Assembly: GCA_041301185.1 (NCBI GenBank)
Contig: JBFYSV010000056.1
Location: 1-25,264, forward strand
Origin: JAQBDA01 sp041301185
Lineage (GTDB): Bacteria; Chloroflexota; Anaerolineae; Anaerolineales; UBA4823
DNA: 25,264 nt
Direction: 5' to 3'
Made by a program: the position numbers and the translations under genes. The notes below the pieces were generated by a model. It was not told where the DNA came from and ran no database searches. It was given only the letters and a program-made list of their open reading frames with translations. Shown one piece after another: positions 1 through 8,493 of the stretch; positions within the stretch are counted from its first letter, which is position 1; each line of letters begins with the position of its first letter.

Positions 1-29
1 GAGAGACCGCGCAAGATTTCCGTTAACAT
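1..29 (-). CDS. nuoI: NADH-quinone oxidoreductase subunit I, first codons only
   Basis: Only the start of this gene is inside the window. It reads ATG then Leu-Thr-Glu-Ile-Leu-Arg-Gly-Leu, which fits the N-terminus of NuoI, the 8Fe ferredoxin-like subunit carrying clusters N6a and N6b. An AGGAGGT ribosome binding site lies just upstream, inside the last codons and stop of nuoH, and the two genes are separated by two bases, so translation is probably coupled. The assignment relies mainly on the usual H-I gene order; the visible peptide is too short to prove it. Confidence 0.7.
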
Positions 30-31
30 CC

Positions 32-1111
32 CTACCTCCTCGCAATAGCGTTTCTTGCCAGATATAACGTTACGATTAAAGCCAGAATGGTGAGCACCGG
101 GATCAACCAATACATCTCTAATGCGATGCCAATCGCGGTCAACAGGATATTTGCCAGCGCCAGTGGGAATAGGATCTTCCAGCCAAACGCCATCAAGCGG
201 TCATAGCGCATGCGCGGCAGGGTAGCCCGCACCCAGATCATTCCGAAAAGTAAAATGATGACCTTGATCAGCAAGTAAATGGGACCCAGCCAGGGTATCT
301 GATCGACAAACGGACCGCGGAACCCGCCAAAGAACAAGGATACCGCAATGGCGCTGACTGCAATCATCTTGATATATTCCGCCATAAAAAACAGGGCAAA
401 CTTCATCCCTGAATACTCGGTATGGTAACCGGCGGTCAGCTCCTGCTCGGCCTCGGGCATATCAAACGGGGCGCGGTTGACTTCCGCCAGGGTCGCAATC
501 CAGAATACCAAAGCCCCAATCGGCTGGAACACCACAAACCATATGCCGCGCTGCGCTTCAACAATTTCGAATACGTTCATCGAATTGGCCAGCAACATCG
601 GACCGATAAAGCCCATGCCCAACGCCAGCTCATAGCTGATCATCTGCGCAGAAGATCGAATACCGCCCATCATGGCATATTTATTGTTGGATGACCAGCC
701 AGCCAGCACAATACCATACACCGATATAGAAGCGATAGCGGTAATATACAGGATGCCGATATTGATATTGGAAATCGATAGAGGTACCTGTCTCCCAAAG
801 AGAGTTACCGTTGCACCCCACGGAACCACCGCCAGGATGATCAGCGCCGGAACGACCGTAATAATCGGCGCAATAACGAACATCGCTTTATAGGAATTGC
901 CCGGGATCAACTCTTCTTTGAAGATCAGCTTCACGGCATCCGCCACCGGTTGCAGCCAGCCTCCTGGTCCGGCGCGGTTTGGCCCAATGCGCACCTGGAT
1001 GCGGGCCAGGGCTTTGCGCTCGTAGAATGTAAGATACGCAAAACCCGTTATCAGTGAAATAAGCAATATTATTGATTTGACAACCCACTCGATGATTAAG
1101 GCAGCATCCAT
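32..1111 (-). CDS. nuoH: NADH-quinone oxidoreductase subunit H
   Basis: Membrane subunit of complex I that helps form the quinone-binding chamber where the peripheral arm meets the membrane arm. The 359-residue product is strongly hydrophobic throughout, as expected for an eight- to nine-helix protein. It carries the family signatures FYERKALARIQVRIGPNRAG near residue 30 and AEVNRAPFDMPEAEQELTAG near residues 210-230, the latter being the conserved acidic loop facing the quinone site. A GTG at 1112-1114 is one codon upstream, but the ATG at 1109-1111 has better spacing from the GAGGA upstream, so it is chosen as start. The gene follows nuoG and overlaps the ribosome binding site of nuoI. Identification is secure; the start is uncertain by one codon. 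Confidence 0.95.
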   Translation of the reverse strand: MDAALIIEWVVKSIILLISLITGFAYLTFYERKALARIQVRIGPNRAGPGGWLQPVADAVKLIFKEELIPGNSYKAMFVIAPIITVVPALIILAVVPWGATVTLFGRQVPLSISNINIGILYITAIASISVYGIVLAGWSSNNKYAMMGGIRSSAQMISYELALGMGFIGPMLLANSMNVFEIVEAQRGIWFVVFQPIGALVFWIATLAEVNRAPFDMPEAEQELTAGYHTEYSGMKFALFFMAEYIKMIAVSAIAVSLFFGGFRGPFVDQIPWLGPIYLLIKVIILLFGMIWVRATLPRMRYDRLMAFGWKILFPLALANILLTAIGIALEMYWLIPVLTILALIVTLYLARNAIARR

Positions 1112-1172
1112 CACGTTCCTCGCATTGCGCTCCCTTTACCTTGGTATGTTATTGCCCTCAAGCAGCCCGCTC

Positions 1173-3698
1173 TTATGCCGCCACCCGTTCCACCAGGCGT
1201 AATTCGGCAGGCTGCGGGCTGTTGATCGGCACACCCATGCTGCGCGGTACCAGAATAACACCCGCCGGCACCCTTTCATCAAACCGGATTGCCACCAGGG
1301 AGGTCGTGTTCCGGTAGCTTAGCTCAACCGTAGCGCCGTCTGGAATGCGCAAGCGCCTGGCGTCCTCCGGATGGATCGCCAGGTACGGCTGGAGGATACG
1401 CTGGTGCAACAATTTCGAAGGCAAGACTGTCTGGCCGCGGTCGTACAGGCGGGTGACCGGGACTGCCAACAAACCCAATTTCGGGATCTGAACTTCTGGC
1501 AGCTCAGGCCAGCCAAGGGGCAGCACCGCGCCGCGCTGGGCAGCAGGGATCAGTTGCACACCCAAACCCTGGCTGTTTTCATAGGTAGTGCCGCCATAGT
1601 ACAGGTCACCCCGCCCTACAATCGGCCATTGCTCGCTGACCTCAGCCAGCTTGCTGTAAGACAATCCAGCGTAATCCGGCACGCTCTCAGCGATCCGCGC
1701 CATCAGTTTCGAGGGAATGCGCCCCTCTAGATTTATGCTGAGAAGCTCGGCGATCTGAGCCGCAATTGCAAAGTCTGCCTTGCTGGCGGGTCTTTCAGGC
1801 ATTGCGGGGTAGAAACGCTGCACGCGGCGTTCTCCTGTAGTATAGGTGCCCTCGCGCTCGGTATAGGCTTGGGCTGGCAACACCACATCCGCCAGCTTGG
1901 CGGTACCGGTCAGGAAAAGCTCCTGAACCACCAGGAAATCGCCCGTCTCCGCCAGGCGAGGGTCGTCCCCTGCCGGATCCGCTCCCACAACATATACTGC
2001 CCTGGCAGCGCGCATGGCTTCTGCCAGATCAGGCACCGGGCGAAAACCCATATCCCAGGCGCCCTGGTCATTGGCTCGTTGCCAGACACCCACCAGACCG
2101 TTATTTGGACCCTGAACATGGTTAGTCGTAATCAGCAGGTTAGCGCACGCCTGGGCCAGCGCCTGGGAAGTCTCCAATCCGGTACCCTCTCCGCCATATA
2201 GAACAATCGCATTATCAGCATCTGCGAATGCCCTGGCAGCAGCCTGAAGCTCCGGGCTGCGCCCCAGGTTATTCACCACCTCAGGTAAATTGGGGCGCTT
2301 GGCTGAGAGCGTGTTGACCATCGCCAAAACAGCGGCAGCCTCTGAGCCATACGGGTATCTGACCACATGCCGGGCGTAGCTGTCCAGGCGGGTTGGGCGG
2401 GGGTTGAGCACAATCAATGTCGCCCCGCGTTCAGCCGCTTGCTTCACCCGCAACCACCAGATCGGCGCTTCTTCGAGCAGGTCAGAAGCCACCACCAGGA
2501 TAGCACTGCCCGCCCCCATCTCGGCAAAATTCGTCCCCGGCCCCACCCCAACCTGGGCAACCAGGTCACCGCCTGCCAGGTCGGTGTAGAGCACGCTGTG
2601 ACCGCCCAATCCCTGGGTGAGCTGGCGCAGGTTGAAAAGATCCTCATTACTCAGCCGCCCGCTGACCAGGGTCATCAAGCTATCCCCGGCTACCCGGAAG
2701 CGACTGGCAACCAGCTCCAAAGCCTCATCCCATGAAGCGGGCGTCAGCTCGCCATTCTTGCGGATCAGAGGTTGGGTCAGGCGCTCTGGGCTTTCCGTGT
2801 AATGATAGGTAAAACGACCTTTATCGCAGATCCAGATTTCATTTACTGCTTCATTCTGGCGGGGCATGACCCGCTTGATCACCCACTGCCCGCCCGACCG
2901 GGCCTCCCGGCGGATATTGAAGGTGATATTGCAGCCAACCGGGCACTGCGAGCAGATCGACGCCGCCGAGTTCAGCTCCCACGGGCGAGCGCCAAAGCGA
3001 AAGTCGGCAGTCGTCAGGGCACCTACCGGGCAAATATCGGTGGTGTTCCCCGAGAAATACGAATCAAAGCCTGGCTCAGAGAAGGTGACAATCTCTAGCG
3101 AGCGACCCCGCTGGTAGAAACCGATCACCGGCTCATCCACCACTTCGCTCTGGAAACGCACACACCGGGCGCACTGGATGCATCGCTCGCGGTCAAGGAA
3201 TATCAGCTCACCCAGAGGCACGTGTTTTGCAAGGTGCATTTTCTCATCGTAAATATAGCGGCTCTCTCCAGGACCAAAGCCCATTGTCAGGTTTTGCAAG
3301 GGGCACTCACCCCCCTTGTCACACACCGGGCAGTCCAGCGGGTGGGAAGTGAGCAAAAACTCCAGGATGTCCTCGCGCCCGTCTTTCACCTTGACCGAGT
3401 CGCCAATCACCACCATCCCCTCCGAAACCGGCGTGGTGCAAGCCGTCTCCAGCTTGGGGGAGAGCATGATCTTGGGCGAGCCATCTTCTTCAAGGACCAC
3501 CTGTCCGCTGGCCCGGTCGAGCACCGGTCGACCGATCTCCACCAGACACATCCGGCACATGCCGACCGGTTCCATCTTCGGGTGATAGCAAAACACCGGG
3601 ATATCAATGCCGATCTTCTTGGCGGCATCCACTATCAGGGTGCCTTCCGGAACCGTCACTTGCTTGCCATCGATGGTTAACGTTACCAATTTACCCAT
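1173..3698 (-). CDS. nuoG: NADH-quinone oxidoreductase subunit G (iron-sulfur)
   Basis: Largest peripheral-arm subunit of complex I; passes electrons from NuoF/NuoE towards NuoI through several Fe-S clusters. The 841-residue product starts with a ferredoxin-like 2Fe-2S domain (Cys37, Cys48, Cys51, Cys87). Then come the His-Cys3 cluster N5 motif (His119, Cys123, Cys126, Cys132), a 4Fe-4S motif CIQCARC with Cys223, and a further set Cys249, Cys252, Cys256 and Cys292 that should hold the off-pathway cluster N7. The rest is a molybdopterin-oxidoreductase-like domain, ending in a small C-terminal domain of the same superfamily. In NuoG this fold carries no cofactor. A GGAG lies 8 bases before the ATG. 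About 60 bases separate it from nuoF and from nuoH, within the same operon. Confidence 0.96.
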   Translation of the reverse strand: MGKLVTLTIDGKQVTVPEGTLIVDAAKKIGIDIPVFCYHPKMEPVGMCRMCLVEIGRPVLDRASGQVVLEEDGSPKIMLSPKLETACTTPVSEGMVVIGDSVKVKDGREDILEFLLTSHPLDCPVCDKGGECPLQNLTMGFGPGESRYIYDEKMHLAKHVPLGELIFLDRERCIQCARCVRFQSEVVDEPVIGFYQRGRSLEIVTFSEPGFDSYFSGNTTDICPVGALTTADFRFGARPWELNSAASICSQCPVGCNITFNIRREARSGGQWVIKRVMPRQNEAVNEIWICDKGRFTYHYTESPERLTQPLIRKNGELTPASWDEALELVASRFRVAGDSLMTLVSGRLSNEDLFNLRQLTQGLGGHSVLYTDLAGGDLVAQVGVGPGTNFAEMGAGSAILVVASDLLEEAPIWWLRVKQAAERGATLIVLNPRPTRLDSYARHVVRYPYGSEAAAVLAMVNTLSAKRPNLPEVVNNLGRSPELQAAARAFADADNAIVLYGGEGTGLETSQALAQACANLLITTNHVQGPNNGLVGVWQRANDQGAWDMGFRPVPDLAEAMRAARAVYVVGADPAGDDPRLAETGDFLVVQELFLTGTAKLADVVLPAQAYTEREGTYTTGERRVQRFYPAMPERPASKADFAIAAQIAELLSINLEGRIPSKLMARIAESVPDYAGLSYSKLAEVSEQWPIVGRGDLYYGGTTYENSQGLGVQLIPAAQRGAVLPLGWPELPEVQIPKLGLLAVPVTRLYDRGQTVLPSKLLHQRILQPYLAIHPEDARRLRIPDGATVELSYRNTTSLVAIRFDERVPAGVILVPRSMGVPINSPQPAELRLVERVAA

Positions 3699-3758
3699 TC
3701 ACGAGACTCCATGTTGCTGTCGGTAAATCGCAAACCGCCATGCCCTGCTCTGCCCCTG

Positions 3759-5051
3759 TCAGCTGCCAACTTCAGCCGTCTGCTGTATGTCCGTCATGGC
3801 TGGCGATGAAGTTGCTTGCTCAAAATCATTGCGAAAGCGCTCGATTCCGGAGAGCACGGCCTCGATTGAGAACTCTCCCAAAGCGCACAGGCATTTCCCT
3901 TTCATCTGGTTGGCGACATCCCGTAACAGCTCTACATCTTCCCAGCCAGCTGAGCCTTCCGCGATCCGTTCAGTCAGGTGCATCATCCAGAATGTGCCCT
4001 CTCGGCAGGGAGTGCACTTACCGCACGATTCATGCTTGAAAAAGTGGATCGTCTTGTTGATCAACCAGGGGATGCTGACCGTGTCATCCACGACGATCAC
4101 CGAAGCTGAGCCAAGTGAAGCGCCAAGGCTGGGAACGCTTTCGTAATCCATGGGTGTATCCAGCGCCTCTTGAGTTGCCACAATCAATGAAGAGGATGCA
4201 CCCGCTGCCATGATCGCTTTTACCGGTCTATCATCGGAGATACCCTGACCATGTTCGAAGATCAATTCGCGAAAGGTGGTCCCCAGGGGTAGCTCGTAGT
4301 TCCCGGGACGGTTCACTCGCCCGGATAACGAGAAGACCTTTGTGCCGGGACTTTTTTCCGTGCCAAACTGGCGGTACCACTCCGCACCTTTGTCAATGAT
4401 CAGCGGCACATTGGTCAGGGTCTCGACGTTGTTGACCACGGTAGGTTTGCCAAACAAACCGAAGGAAGGCGGAAATGGCGGGCGCAGGCGCGGCTGACCC
4501 AGCTTGCCCTCCAGCGATTCCAACATGGCGGTTTCTTCACCGCAGATATATGCCCCCGCGCCCAGGTGGGTATGGATGCGCAGTGAATAATTGCTCCCGA
4601 ACAGGTTTTCGCCCAAGAAACCAGCCGAGTGCATCTCAGCAATCCGCTGTTCGAGCTGGTGAGCGATCTGCCAGAATTCACCCCGCAGATAAATGTACGC
4701 CAGGTTGGCTTGCACTGCAAAAGCGGTGAGGGCAACCCCCTCCAGGAACTGGAATGGGTTAAGCTCCATGATTTCGCGGTCCTTGAAAGTTCCCGGTTCC
4801 GATTCGTCGGCATTGGCAACCACGTAATGCGGCCAGTTTTTCTTGTCCACAAATGCCCACTTCATCCCTGTTGGGAAACCGGCACCGCCGCGCCCGCGCA
4901 ATCCAGATGCTTTGACCACCTCGGTCACTTCATCGGGCTTCATCGAGGTGACCGATTTATAGAAAGCCTGGAACCCGTCGTACTGGCGGTAGACCTCCAG
5001 CTTGTTCAGGTCTGGGATTTCACGATGACGAAGGAGGATATATTGGCTCAT
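3759..5051 (-). CDS. nuoF: NADH-quinone oxidoreductase subunit F (NADH/FMN-binding)
   Basis: Catalytic entry subunit of complex I: binds NADH and FMN and passes electrons to cluster N3. The 430-residue product shows the glycine-rich SGLRGRGGAGFPTGMKW at residues 49-65, the FMN/NADH segment NADESEPGTFKDREIM near 80-95, and the 4Fe-4S motif ESCGKCTPCREG with Cys343, Cys346 and Cys349 plus Cys389 in the CLCALGEF segment. All expected cluster ligands are present, so the subunit should be active. Its ATG overlaps the TGA of nuoE in an ATGA arrangement, indicating translational coupling. Having E, F and G together indicates NADH as the electron donor, unlike the shorter complex I forms fed by ferredoxin or F420. 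Confidence 0.97.
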   Translation of the reverse strand: MSQYILLRHREIPDLNKLEVYRQYDGFQAFYKSVTSMKPDEVTEVVKASGLRGRGGAGFPTGMKWAFVDKKNWPHYVVANADESEPGTFKDREIMELNPFQFLEGVALTAFAVQANLAYIYLRGEFWQIAHQLEQRIAEMHSAGFLGENLFGSNYSLRIHTHLGAGAYICGEETAMLESLEGKLGQPRLRPPFPPSFGLFGKPTVVNNVETLTNVPLIIDKGAEWYRQFGTEKSPGTKVFSLSGRVNRPGNYELPLGTTFRELIFEHGQGISDDRPVKAIMAAGASSSLIVATQEALDTPMDYESVPSLGASLGSASVIVVDDTVSIPWLINKTIHFFKHESCGKCTPCREGTFWMMHLTERIAEGSAGWEDVELLRDVANQMKGKCLCALGEFSIEAVLSGIERFRNDFEQATSSPAMTDIQQTAEVGS

Positions 5052-5548
5052 TTTTCCATTTTTCGTAGCGACTCAATGTAACGCATGGCGCTTTCCACAG
5101 TCTGGTTCTCGTGGTAAGACAGGCCATCGCCCGTCTGCACCTGGAACATAGGCGCTCGATCACAAGCCGCCAGGCACATCACATGCTCAACGGTGATCAA
5201 GCCGTCGGGAGTGGTCTCGCCCGCCTGTATGCCCAGGATGTCGCACAGTTCCTCTAGGAACTGCTCAGCGCCGCGCAGAGCGCACGGCAGGTCCGTGCAC
5301 ACCTGGATGCGGTACTTGCCGCCCGGCTGGTCGTGATATAGAGTGTAGAAACCGATGATCGAGCCTACCTCAGTGGTTGAGATCTCTAAAATCTCGGCGA
5401 TCTCCTGGATGGCATGAAAGCTGACAAAACCTTGCTCGCGCTGAGCCAGGTAGAGCAGGGGCATCACCGCCGACCGCTTCTGGTCTGGCGGGTATTTCGC
5501 CAGGATGGTTTGAACCTCGTCCGAATATTTTTCAGCCAGGAGTTTCAC
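5048..5548 (-). CDS. nuoE: NADH-quinone oxidoreductase subunit E (2Fe-2S)
   Basis: Thioredoxin-like 2Fe-2S subunit of the NADH dehydrogenase module, carrying cluster N1a beside NuoF. The 166-residue product has the usual family length. Four ligands are visible: Cys84 and Cys89 in VCTDLPCALRG, and Cys125 and Cys129 in MCLAACDRAPM. The N-terminal helical half contains the family pattern PLLYLAQREQGFVS. The gene overlaps nuoD upstream by 4 bases and nuoF downstream by 4 bases, so D, E and F form a tightly coupled block. No anomaly seen. Confidence 0.96.
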   Translation of the reverse strand: MKLLAEKYSDEVQTILAKYPPDQKRSAVMPLLYLAQREQGFVSFHAIQEIAEILEISTTEVGSIIGFYTLYHDQPGGKYRIQVCTDLPCALRGAEQFLEELCDILGIQAGETTPDGLITVEHVMCLAACDRAPMFQVQTGDGLSYHENQTVESAMRYIESLRKMEK

Positions 5549-6774
5549 CGGTCAACGTCTCCAAGAACGATATCGACTGTGCCGATCAGAGCCACCAGGT
5601 CGGCTACCAGATGACCTTTGGACAGCAGGGGTAGAACCTGCAAGTTGACAAAGGATGGCGTGCGCCAGTAGACGCGGTGGGGTTTGGGACCGCCGTTACC
5701 CTCCAGATAGACGCCCAGCTCGCCGCGCGGCGATTCAACCGCCACGTACACACTTGCCTCTGGTGCTGGAAAACCCTCCGTCCACAGCTTGAAGTGATGG
5801 ATAACCGCTTCCATGCTGGTGCCCAGCTCCGAGCGCGGCGGAGGCACGAATTTGCGGTTATTGCTGCGCACCGGACCCGAAGGCAGTCTATCCATCCCCT
5901 GCTGGACAATCCGCAGGGACTGGCGCATCTCCTCCATCCGCACCAGGTAGCGCACGTAAGTATCCCCATCGGTTTGAGTTGGGATATCGAACTCGTATTG
6001 CTCGTAACCCGAATAAGGGGCTGCCTTGCGCAAGTCAAAAGCTACTCCAGAAGCCCGCAAGGATGGTCCGGTGATTCCCCAGCGGATGGCATCCTCCCGA
6101 GAGAGCACACCGATCTTGCGGGTTCGCTCCAGGAAGAGTGGGTTCTTGGTTAGCATAGCTTCATATTCATCGATGCGCGCCGGGAATGTCTTCAAGAAAT
6201 TGCGCACTGCGGGCTCGAACTCCGCTGGCACATCCCGCCATAACCCGCCGGGGCGGATATATGTAGCCATCATGCGCTGCCCGCCGCACATCTCCAGGAT
6301 ATCCAGGATCAGCTCGCGCTCTCGGAAACAATACAGGAAGACCGACATCGCCGCCAGGTCCAAAGCATGCGTGCCAAGCCATACCAGGTGTGAGGCGATG
6401 CGCTGCAGCTCGGTCAGGACGACGCGGATGGCTTGCGCCCGGGGGGGCACATCCAGGTCCACCAATTTCTCGATCGCCAGGCAGTACACCAGGGTATTCC
6501 CAACCGTATTGAGATAATCTAGCCGGTCGGTCATCACTTCAGCCTTCTCATAGGTCTTGGCTTCCATGTTTTTCTCGACCCCGGTATGCAAGAAACCCAC
6601 ATCCGGGATGCAGTTGATAACCGCTTCCCCATCCAACTCCAGCAACAAGCGCAGAACGCCGTGTGTGCTGGGATGCTGCGGGCCCATATTCAGCAGAACG
6701 GTGTCGCCTTCAAGTGCCCGATCGGAGATCAGGTGGCGAAGCTCATCCAGGGTTACGTGTGTTTTATCAAACAT
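5545..6774 (-). CDS. nuoD: NADH-quinone oxidoreductase subunit D
   Basis: Core connecting subunit (49 kDa type) that forms the quinone-reduction site with NuoB. With the ATG at 6772-6774 the product is 409 residues starting MFDKTHVT, and reaches the conserved NMGPQHPSTHGVLR by about residue 30, normal spacing for the family. An in-frame TTG at 6849 would add 25 residues (MFGVVTGLTE...) with no family resemblance that I recognise, so I prefer the internal ATG; its ribosome binding site is weak in either case. The C-terminus ends DIVLGDVDR, a typical NuoD ending. NuoC is a separate gene just upstream, so this organism lacks the fused NuoCD form. The gene overlaps nuoE by 4 bases. Confidence 0.95.
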   Translation of the reverse strand: MFDKTHVTLDELRHLISDRALEGDTVLLNMGPQHPSTHGVLRLLLELDGEAVINCIPDVGFLHTGVEKNMEAKTYEKAEVMTDRLDYLNTVGNTLVYCLAIEKLVDLDVPPRAQAIRVVLTELQRIASHLVWLGTHALDLAAMSVFLYCFRERELILDILEMCGGQRMMATYIRPGGLWRDVPAEFEPAVRNFLKTFPARIDEYEAMLTKNPLFLERTRKIGVLSREDAIRWGITGPSLRASGVAFDLRKAAPYSGYEQYEFDIPTQTDGDTYVRYLVRMEEMRQSLRIVQQGMDRLPSGPVRSNNRKFVPPPRSELGTSMEAVIHHFKLWTEGFPAPEASVYVAVESPRGELGVYLEGNGGPKPHRVYWRTPSFVNLQVLPLLSKGHLVADLVALIGTVDIVLGDVDR

Positions 6775-6866
6775 AGCTCTCTCACCATGCAGAGATTGCA
6801 CCGCGCCTACGCCGGCTGGTTCTGTTAGACCGGTGACCACACCAAACAAACATGCCCGGGACGTTC

Positions 6867-7379
6867 TTATTCCTTGGCATACGGTTTGCGCTGGTCGATC
6901 TCATCGTAGTTAAAGGTGAATTGCACTTCTTCATAGCCAAGCGGGTAGTCTTTGCGCAGGGGGTGACCCTCCCAGTCATAGGGCATCAAAATGCGGCGCA
7001 GATCGGAGTGGCCTTCGAAGCGGATCCCAAACATATCCCAGATCTCTCGCTCGTGCCAGTTGGCATTCGGATAGATCCCTTCGATACTGGGGAGTGTTGG
7101 GGCATTGCCGTTCAATGGAACCCGCAAACCCAGGCGTATGTTATGTGCCAGCGAGTAAAAGAAGTAGAGCATGTGAAACCTGGGCTCCTGCTGAGGCCAA
7201 TAATCCACCGCAGTCTGGGCGGAGAGCATCTCAAAAGAGAACTCATCACGCAGAGCGAGGCAGACAGGCTGCAGGTCTTCGGGGCTGATCACCAGGCTTA
7301 GCTGGTCGCGGTACTCGATCAAGCCAGCCGCGTGGCGGTCTTTCAGGGCATTTGCTACGGATTGGAGATATTCATTCAT
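6867..7379 (-). CDS. nuoC: NADH-quinone oxidoreductase subunit C
   Basis: The 30 kDa-type connecting subunit, which packs against NuoD and has no cofactor. The 170-residue product contains the family signature YPNANWHEREIWDMFGIRFEGH near residues 104-125, followed by LRRILMPYDWEGHPLRKDYP. The ending DQRKPYAKE is typical of short stand-alone NuoC. Two in-frame ATGs occur close together; the first, at 7377-7379, is used. Its ribosome binding site is poor. A 45-base gap with an AT-rich hairpin (7390-7409) separates it from nuoB. Confidence 0.95.
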   Translation of the reverse strand: MNEYLQSVANALKDRHAAGLIEYRDQLSLVISPEDLQPVCLALRDEFSFEMLSAQTAVDYWPQQEPRFHMLYFFYSLAHNIRLGLRVPLNGNAPTLPSIEGIYPNANWHEREIWDMFGIRFEGHSDLRRILMPYDWEGHPLRKDYPLGYEEVQFTFNYDEIDQRKPYAKE

Positions 7380-7389
7380 GTCTCAATCA

Positions 7390-7409
7390 ATATTCTCATC
7401 TTAGAATAT
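7390..7409 (-). other. AT-rich hairpin between nuoB and nuoC
   Basis: A perfect 7-bp inverted repeat, ATATTCT and AGAATAT, separated by 6 bases, lies in the gap between nuoB and nuoC. It has no T-run, so it is unlikely to be an intrinsic terminator. It could be an RNA processing or stabilising structure that sets stoichiometry within the operon, or chance in an AT-rich spacer. No function can be read from the sequence alone. Confidence 0.4.
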
Positions 7410-7424
7410 AGCAGGCTGTCTGGC

Positions 7425-7907
7425 TCAAGCCCAATCTTTAATCTTTTCACCGCGCACTTTTTCATGCAGGGTGATAATCCCATGGATCAACGCCTCAGGT
7501 CTCGGAGGGCATCCAGCCACGTAGACATCCACCGGTACAACTTCGTCAACCCCCTGGACGATTGCGTAATTATTGAAGACACCGCCACAAGAAGCGCAAT
7601 CGCCCATCGAGATCACCCATTTCGGGTCCGGCATCTGGTCGTACAGGCGGCGCAGCACGGGAGCCATCTTACGCGATACGCGCCCGGCGACGATCATCAA
7701 GTCCGATTGCCGCGGGCTGGCCCGCATCAGCTCCATGCCAAAGCGGCTCATATCATAATTGGCAGCCTGAGCAGACATCATCTCAATGGCGCAGCACGCC
7801 AGACCGAACAACATCGGCCACATGGCGTTCGTCCTGGACCAGTTGACTGCCTGCTCCAGCTTGAGGGTAACCACCCCCATATTGCCAAGCTTTTGTTCTA
7901 CTCCCAT
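7425..7907 (-). CDS. nuoB: NADH-quinone oxidoreductase subunit B (cluster N2)
   Basis: PSST-type subunit that holds the terminal cluster N2, the direct electron donor to quinone. The 160-residue product shows adjacent Cys38-Cys39 in FGLACCAIEMM, Cys104 in SMGDCASCGG and Cys133 in AGCPPRPEAL, which together are the N2 ligands. Cys107 is an additional cysteine. The conserved RASPRQSDLMIVAG segment is present near residues 62-75. Its ATG lies inside the end of nuoA (10-base overlap), so the two genes are probably translationally coupled. Confidence 0.97.
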   Translation of the reverse strand: MGVEQKLGNMGVVTLKLEQAVNWSRTNAMWPMLFGLACCAIEMMSAQAANYDMSRFGMELMRASPRQSDLMIVAGRVSRKMAPVLRRLYDQMPDPKWVISMGDCASCGGVFNNYAIVQGVDEVVPVDVYVAGCPPRPEALIHGIITLHEKVRGEKIKDWA

Positions 7908-8254
7908 TCCAGAGCTCCTTTCTCCCAGGCGTAAACATAACCTACCACTAAAACAAAGACAAAGATCAACATCTCGATTAAGCCGAACAATCCCAAGCTC
8001 CGGAACACAATCGCCCAGGGCAAGAAGAAAACCACTTCGATATCAAACAGGATGAAAAGCACTGCCACCAGATAAAAACGAACCGGCATCCGCCGGGTGC
8101 CGGGTCCGATAGGCGTCATACCCGATTCGTAGGGGGCTGATTTTCGTTTTGTGGGGCGGCGTGGACCAAATAGATGCCCGATAATCACAACCAGTACTGC
8201 TAAACCTGTGGCAAGAATCAATAAAACCGCGATGGGCAGGTATTCCGTCAGCAT
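7898..8254 (-). CDS. nuoA: NADH-quinone oxidoreductase subunit A
   Basis: Small membrane subunit of complex I (ND3 type). The 118-residue product has three hydrophobic segments, near residues 6-28, 60-82 and 88-108. Between the first two lies the conserved loop with YESGMTPIGPGTRR. Here the family's usual 'YECG' cysteine position is Ser (YESG), a variation to note although the loop is otherwise normal. FDIEVVFFLPWA in the second helix is diagnostic. First gene of the operon, behind a long leader. Confidence 0.96.
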   Translation of the reverse strand: MLTEYLPIAVLLILATGLAVLVVIIGHLFGPRRPTKRKSAPYESGMTPIGPGTRRMPVRFYLVAVLFILFDIEVVFFLPWAIVFRSLGLFGLIEMLIFVFVLVVGYVYAWEKGALEWE

Positions 8255-8457
8255 ATCTCAGCCTCGTATCAGATTATGTATCGATCCAGAAACGGTTGGG
8301 GATACCCGAACCATTTGGATAACTACTTTGGCAAACCGCAAAAAAACACAATAATCATTATAGATCCAGCAGCGGTTTGCTTAAGCAATTCGCCGTTATT
8401 AGCCAGTATTTTCATAGCTTCTTTCGGCGAATTGCATTTGTACATAATATTGACCTG
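8255..8457 (-). promoter_or_regulatory. Long nuo leader with nested inverted repeats
   Basis: About 200 bases lie between the predicted transcription start and nuoA. They contain four symmetric elements. Arms 8331-8339 and 8372-8380 (GCAAACCGC/GCGGTTTGC) are perfect. Arms 8385-8395 and 8425-8435 (11 bp, GCAATTCGCCG and its complement) are perfect. A 12-bp palindrome, TTGCTTAAGCAA (8377-8388), bridges the two hairpins. A hairpin with one mismatch and a 3-base loop (8294-8312) is nearest the gene. No ORF with coding character is seen. A second possible -10, TATAAT at 8357-8362, lies in the first hairpin loop with only a weak -35. The leader may be a structured RNA or a protein-binding region; no known riboswitch class was recognised. 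Confidence 0.5.
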
Positions 8458-8464
8458 AGTGGTA

Positions 8465-8493
8465 AGTTTATCACAGGCAATCCTGGGTGTCAA
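8465..8493 (-). promoter_or_regulatory. Promoter of the nuo operon
   Basis: A perfect -35 TTGACA (8488-8493) is separated by 17 bases from TAAACT (8465-8470). TGA immediately before the -10 makes it an extended -10 type. The expected start is near 8458. It is the best sigma-70-type match between the sigma gene and nuoA, and it faces nuoA. Confidence 0.7.

Noticed and set aside
6775..6849. TTG start adding 25 residues to NuoD
   Set aside because: The added residues do not resemble NuoD, and the ATG at 6774 places the QHPSTHG motif at its usual distance from the start.
7332..7934. A 200-residue plus-strand frame opposite nuoB
   Set aside because: NuoB on the other strand is unmistakable; the antisense frame is rich in His/Arg/Pro, typical of a shadow.
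8357..8362. TATAAT as the main nuo promoter
   Set aside because: The -35 candidates at 16-20 bases match poorly (TTAAGC, TTGCTT), and the box lies in a hairpin loop. The upstream TTGACA/TAAACT pair is better, though a secondary start here is possible.
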